This document shows, one piece after another, positions 51,188-58,948 of a stretch of 62,758 nt of DNA (its first letter is position 1; each line of letters begins with the position of its first letter). Below the pieces are notes generated by a model. It saw only the letters and a list, made by a program, of their open reading frames with translations. It had not been told where the DNA came from and searched no databases. Source of the stretch: GCA-016432345 sp964544105 (lineage in GTDB: Bacteria; Patescibacteriota; Microgenomatia; Levybacterales; UBA12049); the NCBI GenBank assembly GCA_964544105.1, contig CAZIZQ010000001.1, positions 1 through 62,758 of the forward strand, given 5' to 3'. The translations under genes were made by a program, and so were the position numbers.

Positions 51188-52024
51188 ATGTCCCAAGACA
51201 AATACTCTGCTGTCTGGGTTTCCAATTCCTCGATTAGTGATTTTTTAAATTGTCCAAGACTCTATTTTCTTCGGAATGTCTATAAGGATCCAAAAACCAA
51301 TCACAAAATAAATATTGTTAGCCCCCCTCTTGCTTTGGGCCAAACCGTGCACGAGGTGTTGGAATCTTTGTCATTTCTGCCAAGCGATAGCCGACTTAAC
51401 GAATCGCTGTTGGATAAATACGATGTTGTTTGGAAAAAAGTCAGCGGTAAGCTTGGTGGGTTTACAGACGAAACAGAAGAAAAGTATGTTAAAGAGCGGG
51501 GCGCAGCCATGCTTAAGCGAGTTATGGAGCACCCTGGCCCACTTTTAAATAAAGCCATAAAAATACATAAAGACGACCCAAACTATTTACCCCATTACTA
51601 TTTATCCGAAGAAGAAAATATTATCCTTTGTGGCAAGATTGATTGGCTGGAATACATGCCGCAAGATGGCAGTGTTCACATTATTGACTTTAAGACCGGT
51701 AAAAACGAAGAAAAAGAAGACTCTCTCCAACTGCCCATCTATTACTTGTTAGTCAACAATTGCCAAAAGATGAAGGTGACCAAAGCCAGCTATTGGTACC
51801 TGGATCGAGATACCAAGCCTGTCGCGGTCGAGCTACCGCCCCTTGAGGAGGCCTACAATATGGTTTTAGAGGCTGCAAGCAAGGTCAAGCAGGCAAGGGT
51901 TAAAAAAGAGTTCCTCTGCCCTAAAAATGGCTGTTTTTCCTGCCGGCCGTTTGAAGCCATTCTCAAGGGCGAGGCAGAGTTTGTTGGGGTGAGCGGCTAC
52001 AGCCAGGATATGTATATTTTGTAG
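51188..52024 (+). CDS. PD-(D/E)XK nuclease, RecB/Cas4-like
   Basis: A 278-aa nuclease-fold protein. SISDFLNCPRLYFLRNVYK near the N-terminus is the typical RecB-family helix with a Cys. The active site is LCGKIDWLEYM...VHIIDFKTGK followed by LQLPIYYLLV. A C-terminal CPKNGCFSC suggests an Fe-S or zinc site together with the first Cys, as in AddB/Cas4. No cas genes are nearby, so a DNA repair role is likelier. Start chosen at ATG 51188 after the rpsI stop. Confidence 0.88.
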   Translation: MSQDKYSAVWVSNSSISDFLNCPRLYFLRNVYKDPKTNHKINIVSPPLALGQTVHEVLESLSFLPSDSRLNESLLDKYDVVWKKVSGKLGGFTDETEEKYVKERGAAMLKRVMEHPGPLLNKAIKIHKDDPNYLPHYYLSEEENIILCGKIDWLEYMPQDGSVHIIDFKTGKNEEKEDSLQLPIYYLLVNNCQKMKVTKASYWYLDRDTKPVAVELPPLEEAYNMVLEAASKVKQARVKKEFLCPKNGCFSCRPFEAILKGEAEFVGVSGYSQDMYIL

Positions 52025-52026
52025 CC

Positions 52027-52060
52027 CACAAAAACCCCCGCCAAGGCGGGGGCTTTTGTG
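52027..52060. terminator. Strong bidirectional terminator
   Basis: CACAAAA-CCCCCGCC pairs with GGCGGGGG-TTTTGTG around two A. A-rich and T-rich flanks make it work for the nuclease (plus) and the cold-shock gene (minus). Confidence 0.85.
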
Positions 52061-52075
52061 TATAGCCTAATATTA

Positions 52076-52273
52076 TTAGGCAAGTTTGACGTTTTTTGCA
52101 TTTGGGCCTTTTGGTCCATCTACAACTTCAAACGTTACGGCTGCTCCAACTTGAAGTTCATCAAATGTAACACCGACTAAATCTTTGGAATGAAAGAATA
52201 GATCTTTTACTTCTCCTTCTCGAGAAATAAATCCAAATCCTCGATCTGTTTTTGTTTTAACTGTTCCGTTCAT
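52076..52273 (-). CDS. Cold-shock protein, CspA family
   Basis: A 65-aa OB-fold RNA chaperone: MNGTVKTKTDRGFGFISREG with RNP1, and KDLFFHSKDL with RNP2. Unlike many genes here it has a strong Shine-Dalgarno sequence (AAAGGAGGT) and a leader of ~25 bases after TG-G-TATAAT (minus strand, 52303-52308). Confidence 0.95.
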   Translation of the reverse strand: MNGTVKTKTDRGFGFISREGEVKDLFFHSKDLVGVTFDELQVGAAVTFEVVDGPKGPNAKNVKLA

Positions 52274-52302
52274 GTATTTTTCTACCTCCTTTCACTCTTT
52301 AG

Positions 52303-52311
52303 ATTATACCA
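52303..52311 (-). promoter_or_regulatory. Extended -10 for the csp gene
   Basis: TG-G-TATAAT on the minus strand, about 30 bases before the csp ATG. Confidence 0.6.
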
Positions 52312-52370
52312 CGGTAACTATTGAATTGCGACAAAAAGTAAAAAAGATGCCTGTTTTTGTTTATATTATC

Positions 52371-52400
52371 TTTACCAGATATTGCCAAATCTTGCCAGAT
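52371..52400. repeat. Three tandem 10-bp near-repeats
   Basis: TTTACCAGAT, ATTGCCAAAT and CTTGCCAGAT in a row between csp and fic. One helix-turn spacing suggests a protein-binding array. Nothing else is visible in 52312-52438. Confidence 0.45.
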
Positions 52401-52438
52401 AGTATGTTGATGCCCATTTAGAAAAACAAAATTCCCTA

Positions 52439-52474
52439 TTGAAAATCGTCTAATAATCGTCTATAATACGTCTA
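52439..52474 (+). promoter_or_regulatory. fic promoter with CGTCTA operator-like repeats
   Basis: TTGAAA (52439-52444), 17-base spacer, TATAAT (52462-52467). CGTCTA occurs at 52447, 52458 and 52469, exactly 11 bp apart and flanking the -10 box, consistent with a repressor array. Confidence 0.6.
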
Positions 52475-52483
52475 TATACTCTT

Positions 52484-53527
52484 ATGATTAAACCTCGATA
52501 TATAATTACTGATCGTCTTTTAGCCAATATTAAAAGAGTTAATTCCTTGGTCAGTGAATTGAATGACAAAAGATTTCCTAATATAGTCCTACTTGAGCTA
52601 GAAAGAACTGCAAGAGAAGTTTCCTCTTATGCTTCAACCAGTATTGAGGGTAATCCTCTTCCTTTAACTGAAGTCAAAAGGATCCTTAAAAATAAACCTG
52701 CTCATATTAGAGATAGTGAAAAAGAGGTCTTAAACTATAATCAAGCGCTCCAAGATCTAAATGAAAAGATTAAGGAAGGTAAAGCTAAACTTTCTCTAGA
52801 ACTTATATTAATAATTCAAAGACAGGTAACTAAAAATTTATTACCTAATTTCGAATCAGGTTATTTAAGAGAAAAGGCAGTAGTTGTTAATGATCCTAGA
52901 ACTGGTCAAGCAGTATTTCTACCTCCTGATGCTAAGGATGTAAAACCATTGCTTGAAAATTTAGTGGATTTTGTGGAGAGTAATCAAGAAAAAATTGATC
53001 CTCTAATTCTTGCTGGGATATTTCATAAACAAATGGTAATTATTCACCCTTTTATGGATGGTAATGGTAGGGCTACTAGATTGGCTACAAAACTATTGCT
53101 TGCTGAGATGGGATTAAATACCTTTAATCTATTTAGTTTTGAGAATTATTATAACCAAAATGTTACCAAGTACTTTCAAACTGTAGGTGAATTTGGAAAT
53201 TATTATGAGTTAATAGACAAAATAGATTTCACTAGTTGGTTGGAATATTTTACCGAAGGGATTATTGATGAATTACTAAGGGTACAGAAATTACTTCCTA
53301 AAACAGCAGTAGGATTTACCCCAGAAAGTATTTTAAAACCACATTATTTAAAAATTCTTGAATTTATTAGAGAGAAAGGCTTTATTGCAGATCAAGATTA
53401 TGCAAAGATAACTAATAGGGCAAATTCAACAAGGGCATTTGATTTTCAAAAATTAGTAAAAATAGGCCTTATTGAAATGAGGGGAAAAGGAAAAGCTACA
53501 TATTATGTATTAAAAGAAATAGATTAA
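52484..53527 (+). CDS. Fic family protein (class II, self-inhibited)
   Basis: Fic enzymes transfer AMP or related groups to target proteins. The catalytic motif is HPFMDGNGRATR (188-199), complete with His, the phosphate-binding loop and Arg. The N-terminal inhibitory motif is STSIEGN (51-57), matching S/T-x-x-x-E-G/N, so this is a class II Fic with built-in inhibition. The last ~70 residues look like a winged helix (FIADQDYAKITNRANSTRAF). 347 aa. A separate antitoxin is therefore not required. A small gene follows after 8 bases. Confidence 0.92.
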   Translation: MIKPRYIITDRLLANIKRVNSLVSELNDKRFPNIVLLELERTAREVSSYASTSIEGNPLPLTEVKRILKNKPAHIRDSEKEVLNYNQALQDLNEKIKEGKAKLSLELILIIQRQVTKNLLPNFESGYLREKAVVVNDPRTGQAVFLPPDAKDVKPLLENLVDFVESNQEKIDPLILAGIFHKQMVIIHPFMDGNGRATRLATKLLLAEMGLNTFNLFSFENYYNQNVTKYFQTVGEFGNYYELIDKIDFTSWLEYFTEGIIDELLRVQKLLPKTAVGFTPESILKPHYLKILEFIREKGFIADQDYAKITNRANSTRAFDFQKLVKIGLIEMRGKGKATYYVLKEID

Positions 53528-53535
53528 CTTAAATT

Positions 53536-53748
53536 ATGAATAAAATACAACCAAAATTAAAACTTATCAAACAAGGCTCAATAAAGGGTTATACAATAAG
53601 TAATATAGAAAAGGTTCTTAGTAAAGAAAAATACAATAGTTTTAAACAATGGATTTATGGACAAACAGTAGGAATATATAAGGGAGAGGATCTTATTTAT
53701 GCTCATGATTTTGATAGCTTCTTAAAAGGTCTTCCAGTTGTGGATTAA
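53536..53748 (+). CDS. Small hypothetical protein
   Basis: A 70-aa protein (KLIKQGSIKGYTISNIEKVL, QWIYGQTVGIYKGEDLIYAH) with an expected alpha-beta character. Family not recognised. It is likely cotranscribed with fic and ends with an acidic FDSFLKGL segment. Confidence 0.55.
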   Translation: MNKIQPKLKLIKQGSIKGYTISNIEKVLSKEKYNSFKQWIYGQTVGIYKGEDLIYAHDFDSFLKGLPVVD

Positions 53749-53857
53749 AATTAACTTTATCGTTTAAGAACGATTTAGACGAAGTATTTTTTCTCTTTAT
53801 TTATAATTCTGAAGCACATATGAGATTGAATAGTCCGTAAGATTCTTTAGGATAAGC

Positions 53858-53863
53858 TATAAT
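53858..53863 (+). promoter_or_regulatory. -10 box before 53873
   Basis: Perfect TATAAT 9 bases before the ATG; near-leaderless. A small inverted repeat ATCGTT-TAAG-AACGAT lies further upstream at 53759-53774. Confidence 0.5.
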
Positions 53864-53872
53864 GACATAATT

Positions 53873-54844
53873 ATGGAACTGCAAATTCCGACAAAGAAAA
53901 TGCTATTTGTTGCATACCCTTGGGATATGTATATCCAAAGCATGTATGAGGATATATTTAGCGAATTATTTGAAGAATGGGATATTAGGCATGGATCAGA
54001 GGTAACTTTAAAAGATAGCGATGCTTCAGAAGTCGAAAAATTCATGAACAGGAATAAACATCTTTACGATATTTTTGTCTCAGCAATTGGGAAATCAGAT
54101 TTTTTTATTGCAGATGTCACTAAAACAAATCCGAATGTAATGCTTGAGCTTGGAGTTGCAATACAACTAAACAAAAACGTATTGATTGTTACTAGTGATG
54201 AGCTTAAAAAACTACCGTTTGATATCAGTGGATTTAGAGTTAGTAGATATAAGAATAAAAATGAATTGAAGAAGATAATCAAAGACGAACTAAAAACCTT
54301 TGAAAAAATAAGATCTCAAACTTTCCTCAAATATTTTGATGGATTTTATTTTCCCTATCCGTCCGAAGGAGAGTTAAAACACGGAAACGCATTGCCACTA
54401 CCAATACCGAGAAATATTAAGAATCTTCACCTACGAATAGAATATAAATTCTTGTCGATTTCGAATTCTCATGATTGGTTAGGTATCCATTTAAGAACTC
54501 AAGCTCCTGATATTGTAAGATCTGAATTAGTTTACGTCAGGAGTAATAAAAAGCTCGAATCAGTCTCTTTTCCTGGTAGACGCACACCTATTGTTGGAAA
54601 AGAAGCAACAACACAAAATTCTCAAATAGAGGGTGATTTTAAGGTGCTAGAATTAATAATGGTAGAGAATTCATTGAAAGCGGTAACTCCAGATAGCAGT
54701 CTTGAAGATAATGAACTTCAGAATGAAAACTTAGGCGGAATTGTTTTACATGCTTGGGCACATAACCCTCCAACGCAACAGAACCTAGCTATAAGATATA
54801 GAAACATAGAAATAATAAGCTTAGATACAACTGCTCCTATTTAG
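53873..54844 (+). CDS. NDT/TIR-like nucleotide-binding domain fused to lectin-like beta domain
   Basis: Residues 8-135 form an alpha-beta domain with KSDFFIADVTKTNPNVMLELG (in two parts: DFFIADVT, TNPNVMLELGVA) and PFDISGFRVSRYKN. D81 and E92 occupy the places of the active residues in nucleoside deoxyribosyltransferase and TIR-like NADase effectors. Residues ~160-320 are beta-rich (LHLRIEYKFLSIS, WLGIHLRTQAP, LAIRYRNIEIISLD), like concanavalin/LamG folds. No TM helix. A defence-effector or sensor role is inferred only from domain type and island setting. Confidence 0.65.
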   Translation: MELQIPTKKMLFVAYPWDMYIQSMYEDIFSELFEEWDIRHGSEVTLKDSDASEVEKFMNRNKHLYDIFVSAIGKSDFFIADVTKTNPNVMLELGVAIQLNKNVLIVTSDELKKLPFDISGFRVSRYKNKNELKKIIKDELKTFEKIRSQTFLKYFDGFYFPYPSEGELKHGNALPLPIPRNIKNLHLRIEYKFLSISNSHDWLGIHLRTQAPDIVRSELVYVRSNKKLESVSFPGRRTPIVGKEATTQNSQIEGDFKVLELIMVENSLKAVTPDSSLEDNELQNENLGGIVLHAWAHNPPTQQNLAIRYRNIEIISLDTTAPI

Positions 54845-54850
54845 ATAAAT

Positions 54851-55855
54851 TTAGTTTCCTTTTATATCTTGATACTTTCTTAGGATATACAAACAAAATT
54901 CGATAGTCATATTTTTACTCAGCCTTGCATCTTCAGGAAGAGATTTTAATTTATGAGAACCTTGATTAGATAGAAAATGTCTTAATGAAATAAGAATTTT
55001 ACCCTGATCGTCAGAGATTATATTTGTTTCTTTAAAAAACTTAGCTATCTTCTCTGAATCCTTCTCATCCATTTTGCTGCCTGATTCTGGATTTATTGAC
55101 TTAGCTATTATCTGATAAAACCTTTCAGTGAAACTCCTTAATAAGTCCATACAGCCCTTATAATCAAAATTATCTGATGCTGTATTAAATTTTTGATCAA
55201 TCTTATCTAAAGTCTCTGTTAAATCATCTGGAAAATTATATTTTTTAAATTGAGATTTTAAAACCTCTTTATCCTCGTTTATTTCCTGATTAGTATTTTC
55301 AAGTTGTGTAGATAAATTTTTAAGCTGAGCACTATTTATTCTATCGTGTAGCTGAAATTCATTTTCATCTCCCAGGGCATTTTTTATTTTTTCTAATTCT
55401 TCTTCAGATAAATAGGCATGTTCGTACTTTATAATATTTTTGAGAATTCCGAGTAAGTTACTAAATGAATTTTCAGGTGCTTCTTTTAAATTATTTTTTG
55501 CTTGTGTTATTGCTTCTTCTGTTTTACCAGCTCTATGAAGAATAAAAAATGTAAGGTAAGAAACCTCGTAATAGGGGGATTCTTTTGATAGATACGAGAT
55601 TAATATATTTTGGAATTCATTTCTATCTTGTCCACTCAAACTTGAATATATCTTAAGTAATATTTTTGCATTTTCAGAATGCAATATATCTAAACTTGGA
55701 ACATCAGTTATTAATTTTGGAATTTCTCCTACAGTTGTCCATTCTGTTTCCAATCCTGTATTAAAACTTCCTAAACCACCACCTCTTCGACCATTAGCCT
55801 TATAGGCTCTTTTTTCCTCATTTAAGACCAAGTTGATTTTATCAGCAATACTCAT
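54851..55855 (-). CDS. Unknown helical protein with HEPN-like C-terminus
   Basis: About 334 residues, helical throughout. The centre has repeat-like helices (TFFILHRAGKTEEAITQAKN) and a coiled coil (ENTNQEINEDKEVL). The end, LRHFLSNQGSHKLKSLPEDA with RLSKNMTIEFCLYILR, resembles the C-terminal domain of some abortive-infection proteins (R...GSH as possible HEPN residues). I chose ATG 55855; a TTG at 55870 is the alternative. It is convergent with the NDT/TIR-like gene (6 bases apart), which suggests a linked pair. Confidence 0.55.
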   Translation of the reverse strand: MSIADKINLVLNEEKRAYKANGRRGGGLGSFNTGLETEWTTVGEIPKLITDVPSLDILHSENAKILLKIYSSLSGQDRNEFQNILISYLSKESPYYEVSYLTFFILHRAGKTEEAITQAKNNLKEAPENSFSNLLGILKNIIKYEHAYLSEEELEKIKNALGDENEFQLHDRINSAQLKNLSTQLENTNQEINEDKEVLKSQFKKYNFPDDLTETLDKIDQKFNTASDNFDYKGCMDLLRSFTERFYQIIAKSINPESGSKMDEKDSEKIAKFFKETNIISDDQGKILISLRHFLSNQGSHKLKSLPEDARLSKNMTIEFCLYILRKYQDIKGN

Positions 55856-55930
55856 AATAGTTTGAAGCAATTCTTTTTAACTTTGAAGTTAGTAGAATAA
55901 GTTGATTAAAATACTTATTATTCAAAGAGT

Positions 55931-56146
55931 TCAGAAAAGATCCTTTATTTGAACTTTTAAGGCTTTTGCTATTTTTTCCAAAAGCTCCAATGAAGGAGAA
56001 CGACGTCCTTGCTCGACATGACTTATATAAACTCTACTTGAGTCTATTTTTTTCGCTAGGTCTTCTTGAGTAATACCTAATTTCTTTCTTAGTTCTGCAA
56101 TTTGCTTACCTAATTTATCGATAGTTTTTTGTTCGATTTTTACCAT
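55931..56146 (-). CDS. Xre-family transcriptional regulator
   Basis: A 71-aa HTH protein (LRKKLGITQEDLAKKIDSSR, YISHVEQGRRSPSLELLEKI), nearly a bare cro/C1 domain. I choose ATG 56146: TG-C-TATAAT (56152-56160, minus) ends 6 bases upstream, predicting a leaderless mRNA. It diverges from the recombinase gene and is the likely repressor of both promoters. Confidence 0.88.
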   Translation of the reverse strand: MVKIEQKTIDKLGKQIAELRKKLGITQEDLAKKIDSSRVYISHVEQGRRSPSLELLEKIAKALKVQIKDLF

Positions 56147-56151
56147 ATCGA

Positions 56152-56160
56152 GATTATAGC
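56152..56160 (-). promoter_or_regulatory. Extended -10 for the Xre gene
   Basis: TG-C-TATAAT on the minus strand, 6 bases from the ATG. Confidence 0.6.
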
Positions 56161-56185
56161 ATAGATTTTGAAAAAGATGTCTACA

Positions 56186-56241
56186 TGATAACAAATAGGC
56201 ACAAAATACTTATTGACATGATGTTAGCTGTGTGATAACAT
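56186..56241 (+). promoter_or_regulatory. Recombinase promoter and operator-like repeats
   Basis: TTGACA (56213-56218), 17-base spacer, TAACAT (56236-56241). ATGTTA (56221-56226) and TAACAT form an inverted repeat across the spacer and -10. TGATAACA occurs at 56186 and 56233. These are candidate Xre binding sites. Confidence 0.6.
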
Positions 56242-56253
56242 TTAGCTAGGATT

Positions 56254-57183
56254 ATGAAATATATTTACTCTTTACCTTTAGCTGATGATTTCTTCTTATA
56301 TCTTTCTACTAATAATTATTCTTCTAAAACTGTTTCTGACTATAAGGGTGATCTAGCGATATTTGATGGCTTTCTAGCAGATACTAATCTCGAAATGAAA
56401 ACACTAACTAAAAGAAATATTTTTGAATTTAAAGCTTATCTTTATTCAGAAGAAAGAAAAACTGCGACAACAAAAAAAGTTGCTCATAAAAAATTATCCG
56501 CTGTTACCATTAACAGACTTTTATCTGTTATTAGAGTGTATTTAAGATTTTTAACAGATCAAGATTATTTAGTCTTAATTAATGCAGATATGTTCAAAAT
56601 GGTAAAGAAGGAAAGGCATCATGCAAATGTTGCAGATTTTAAGGATTTAGTTTCCTTAATAGAATTACCAACCAAAGTTGAAAAAGATCCTTGGGTTGCC
56701 AGTAGGAATAGAGCAGTTTTGGAAATGTTATTTGCAACAGGGATGAGAATTTCCGAACTTATTAATTTAAACAAAAGAGATCTAAATGATGAAGGAAAAC
56801 TTTTTATAACTGGCAAAGGGAGAAAAGAGCGTTTTGTTTATTTAACGGATCGAGCAAAATCTTTTATAGAACAATACTTAAAATGTAGGACTGATGAGGA
56901 AGCACCATTGTTTATTTCCAAGAAACGTTCTGACAGAATAACTCCTCGATATGTTCAAGAAAGAATTCACAAATATTGCGAGATTCTCAAAATAGGTATT
57001 CGTACAACCCCACATTCTTTTCGCCACGGCTTTGCAACCTACCTTGCAGAAAATGGCGCATCGCCTGCCGCTATTCAAGTACTGCTAGGACATGAGTCTC
57101 TTAATACCACAACAAGGTACATCAATGTTTCGGACCGTTTTGCCCAAGAAACTCATAAAAAATTCCATCCTTTGGCGATCTAG
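56254..57183 (+). CDS. Tyrosine recombinase, XerC/D-like
   Basis: A 309-aa integrase/recombinase. N-terminal SAM-like DNA-binding domain (ADDFFLYLSTNNYSSKTVSDY). Catalytic residues: R in ATGMRISELINL, K in GKGRKERFVYL, H-x-x-R in HSFRHGFATYLAENG, H in LLGHESLNTTTRYI, and the Tyr of TRYINV. Length and layout fit a chromosomal Xer recombinase, but the accessory setting and the divergent Xre gene also fit a mobile-element integrase. No dif or att core was recognised. Confidence 0.92.
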   Translation: MKYIYSLPLADDFFLYLSTNNYSSKTVSDYKGDLAIFDGFLADTNLEMKTLTKRNIFEFKAYLYSEERKTATTKKVAHKKLSAVTINRLLSVIRVYLRFLTDQDYLVLINADMFKMVKKERHHANVADFKDLVSLIELPTKVEKDPWVASRNRAVLEMLFATGMRISELINLNKRDLNDEGKLFITGKGRKERFVYLTDRAKSFIEQYLKCRTDEEAPLFISKKRSDRITPRYVQERIHKYCEILKIGIRTTPHSFRHGFATYLAENGASPAAIQVLLGHESLNTTTRYINVSDRFAQETHKKFHPLAI

Positions 57184-57186
57184 CGA

Positions 57187-57204
57187 GTATCAGATCGCTG
57201 ATAC
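57187..57204. terminator. Hairpin after the recombinase gene
   Basis: GTATCAG-ATCG-CTGATAC, a 7-bp perfect stem 3 bases after the stop, followed by a second small stem (ACCC-ATTTT-GGGT) and TTTT. Terminator or recombinase site. The rest of 57205-57416 holds no recognisable feature. Confidence 0.45.
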
Positions 57205-57416
57205 CCATTTTGGGTACTTTTGAAGCTAATCTTCCCGAAATTTTTTCCCTTCCTCTTATATATGTAAAAGAGAAAAAAATATATCCATAAACCATATATT
57301 TAAAGACCAACCCCCAATAATAAATGCTGAGATACTTAGTCTAATAACACAGAAACAGTAATCTTAAATCATTATCTGCAAGCAGTTACTAATACCGAAA
57401 CTTAAGGAAGAATCTT

Positions 57417-57425
57417 TGCTATAAT
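57417..57425 (+). promoter_or_regulatory. Extended -10 (TGCTATAAT) before 57432
   Basis: TG-C-TATAAT ends 6 bases before the ATG; the mRNA is probably leaderless. Confidence 0.6.
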
Positions 57426-57431
57426 AGCCAT

Positions 57432-58451
57432 ATGAAACCTAAAAAATCTACTAACTTAGATAACTCAGCTTTAGATAGAAAAAATATACTTAATAATCCT
57501 TTTGCCGTAGAACATGTTCAGAAAGAGGTAGGTATAAAAGGATTTAAGTTTGAAAACGAATATAGATATACGCTTGATCAAGTTTCTAGATTTTTTGAGG
57601 TGGATTTAAGGACAATACGAAGGTATGTAGCTAAATATGGTGAAGAATTAACTCAAAATGGCTACGAGATACTTACTGGAGATAGATTATCTAGCTTCAA
57701 GAATCAATTTGGTAGTGACATTGATGTCACTACCAAAACTACAGTGCTGGGAATATTTACTTTTAAAGCCTTTTTAAACATAGGTATGCTTTTAAGGGAA
57801 AGTGAGAAAGCACGTATCCTCAGAGGTTTAATCTTAAATATCGTTATAGACGTTGTTAGTAAAAAAGCAGGTGGAAGCACTAAATATATAAACCAAAGAG
57901 ATGGAGATTACTTAGTTAGCTTATATATTGGAGAAAATTATAGAAAAGAGTTTCTTGAGGCATTAAAAAGATATGTAAGCATGGGCGGTAATATTAAATA
58001 TCTAATTTACACTAATAAAATTTATACTTCTATTTTTAAAGAGAAGGCCCACGAATATAAAAATATTCTCGATTTAACAAAGGAAGATAATGTGAGGGAT
58101 ACGATGTATGCAGAAGTATTAACTATAATAGCCTCATATGAAACTGGTCTTGCGCATGAAATAAGAAAGAAGTCTGAAAAATTAAAAAGAAAATTGAATG
58201 AGCAAGAAACTAACGAATTATTTGAAGAATTTGAAAATAATCCTATTTGGAAACCACAAATTGATACTGTCAGAATAAAAATGTCTAGCAGAGATAACGC
58301 TTTAAGAGGTATTATTCATCCAGAATTAAGTAACTATATTCAACCCTTAAATACTGCAGATTTTGAACGGTTCTTGGGAGAAAAAAGCAAGGAATTAGAA
58401 AAAAGAATAAAAGAAAATAAAGAGGTATTTAAAAGACTAAAAGATAAATAA
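57432..58451 (+). CDS. Antirepressor/RhuM-like DNA-binding protein paired with Doc
   Basis: A 339-aa protein. YRYTLDQVSRFFEVDLRTIRRYV looks like a helix-turn-helix start. FTFKAFLNIGMLLRESEKARILRG resembles the phage antirepressor/RhuM core. The C-terminus is a Lys/Glu-rich coiled coil. It ends 4 bases before a Doc-type toxin gene, so it is probably the regulator or antitoxin of that pair; RhuM-Doc pairs and fusions are common. Direct antitoxin activity is inferred. Confidence 0.65.
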   Translation: MKPKKSTNLDNSALDRKNILNNPFAVEHVQKEVGIKGFKFENEYRYTLDQVSRFFEVDLRTIRRYVAKYGEELTQNGYEILTGDRLSSFKNQFGSDIDVTTKTTVLGIFTFKAFLNIGMLLRESEKARILRGLILNIVIDVVSKKAGGSTKYINQRDGDYLVSLYIGENYRKEFLEALKRYVSMGGNIKYLIYTNKIYTSIFKEKAHEYKNILDLTKEDNVRDTMYAEVLTIIASYETGLAHEIRKKSEKLKRKLNEQETNELFEEFENNPIWKPQIDTVRIKMSSRDNALRGIIHPELSNYIQPLNTADFERFLGEKSKELEKRIKENKEVFKRLKDK

Positions 58452-58455
58452 TCCT

Positions 58456-58886
58456 ATGTCCACTATTCTTTATTTTGATCTAAAACATGCGATTGAAGCT
58501 CATGATAAAGTTATAGAGATTTCAGGTGGCGCGTTGGGAATTCGTGATGTTGGCCTTTTAGAGAGTGTTTTGAACATGTTAAAAATGATGATTATTATCC
58601 AACCTTAAGTGATAAATTAACTCATATAGTTTTTTCTGTTGCGATGAATCATGCTTTTCTAGATGGTAACAAGCGTTCGTCAATTGCCTTGGCCGGATTT
58701 TTTCTAGATATTAATGGTTACGGAAGAAGAGTAGGCACATTCATAGTAGAGATGGAAAATATTGTACTTTGGGTAGCAGAAAGAAAAATTAATAAAGATT
58801 TTTTATTAGAAATAATCACTTCTTTATTAGAACAAGGAGAATTTACAGAAGAAATAAAATTAAAACTCTTTGAAATTCTCGAATAA
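58456..58886 (+). pseudogene. doc: Doc (death-on-curing) toxin, frameshifted
   Basis: ATG 58456 opens MSTILYFDLKHAIEAHDKVI and GIRDVGLLESVL, the normal Doc N-terminus, but the frame ends at a TAA 44 codons later. In the +1-shifted frame the protein goes on naturally: EHVKNDDYYPTLSDKLTHIV, then the Fic-type motif HAFLDGNKRSS. One base seems to be missing in or beside the T4 run at 58568-58571. The restored protein would be ~143 aa, normal for Doc, an EF-Tu kinase. As read, no full toxin is made. Confidence 0.82.
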
Positions 58887-58948
58887 CTACCTAGTTACTT
58901 CGTCTAATAACACCTTGTTGTAATAAATTTTATTTTAGGTAAGTACAG

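Noticed and set aside
51188..52024. Cas4 or anti-phage nuclease
   Set aside because: No CRISPR or defence partner next to it; it follows rpsI and ends at a strong terminator, so a general repair nuclease is more likely.
57187..57204. dif site for the Xer-like recombinase
   Set aside because: The stem has 7-bp arms and a 4-base centre, unlike the 11-6-11 layout of dif; kept only as a hairpin.
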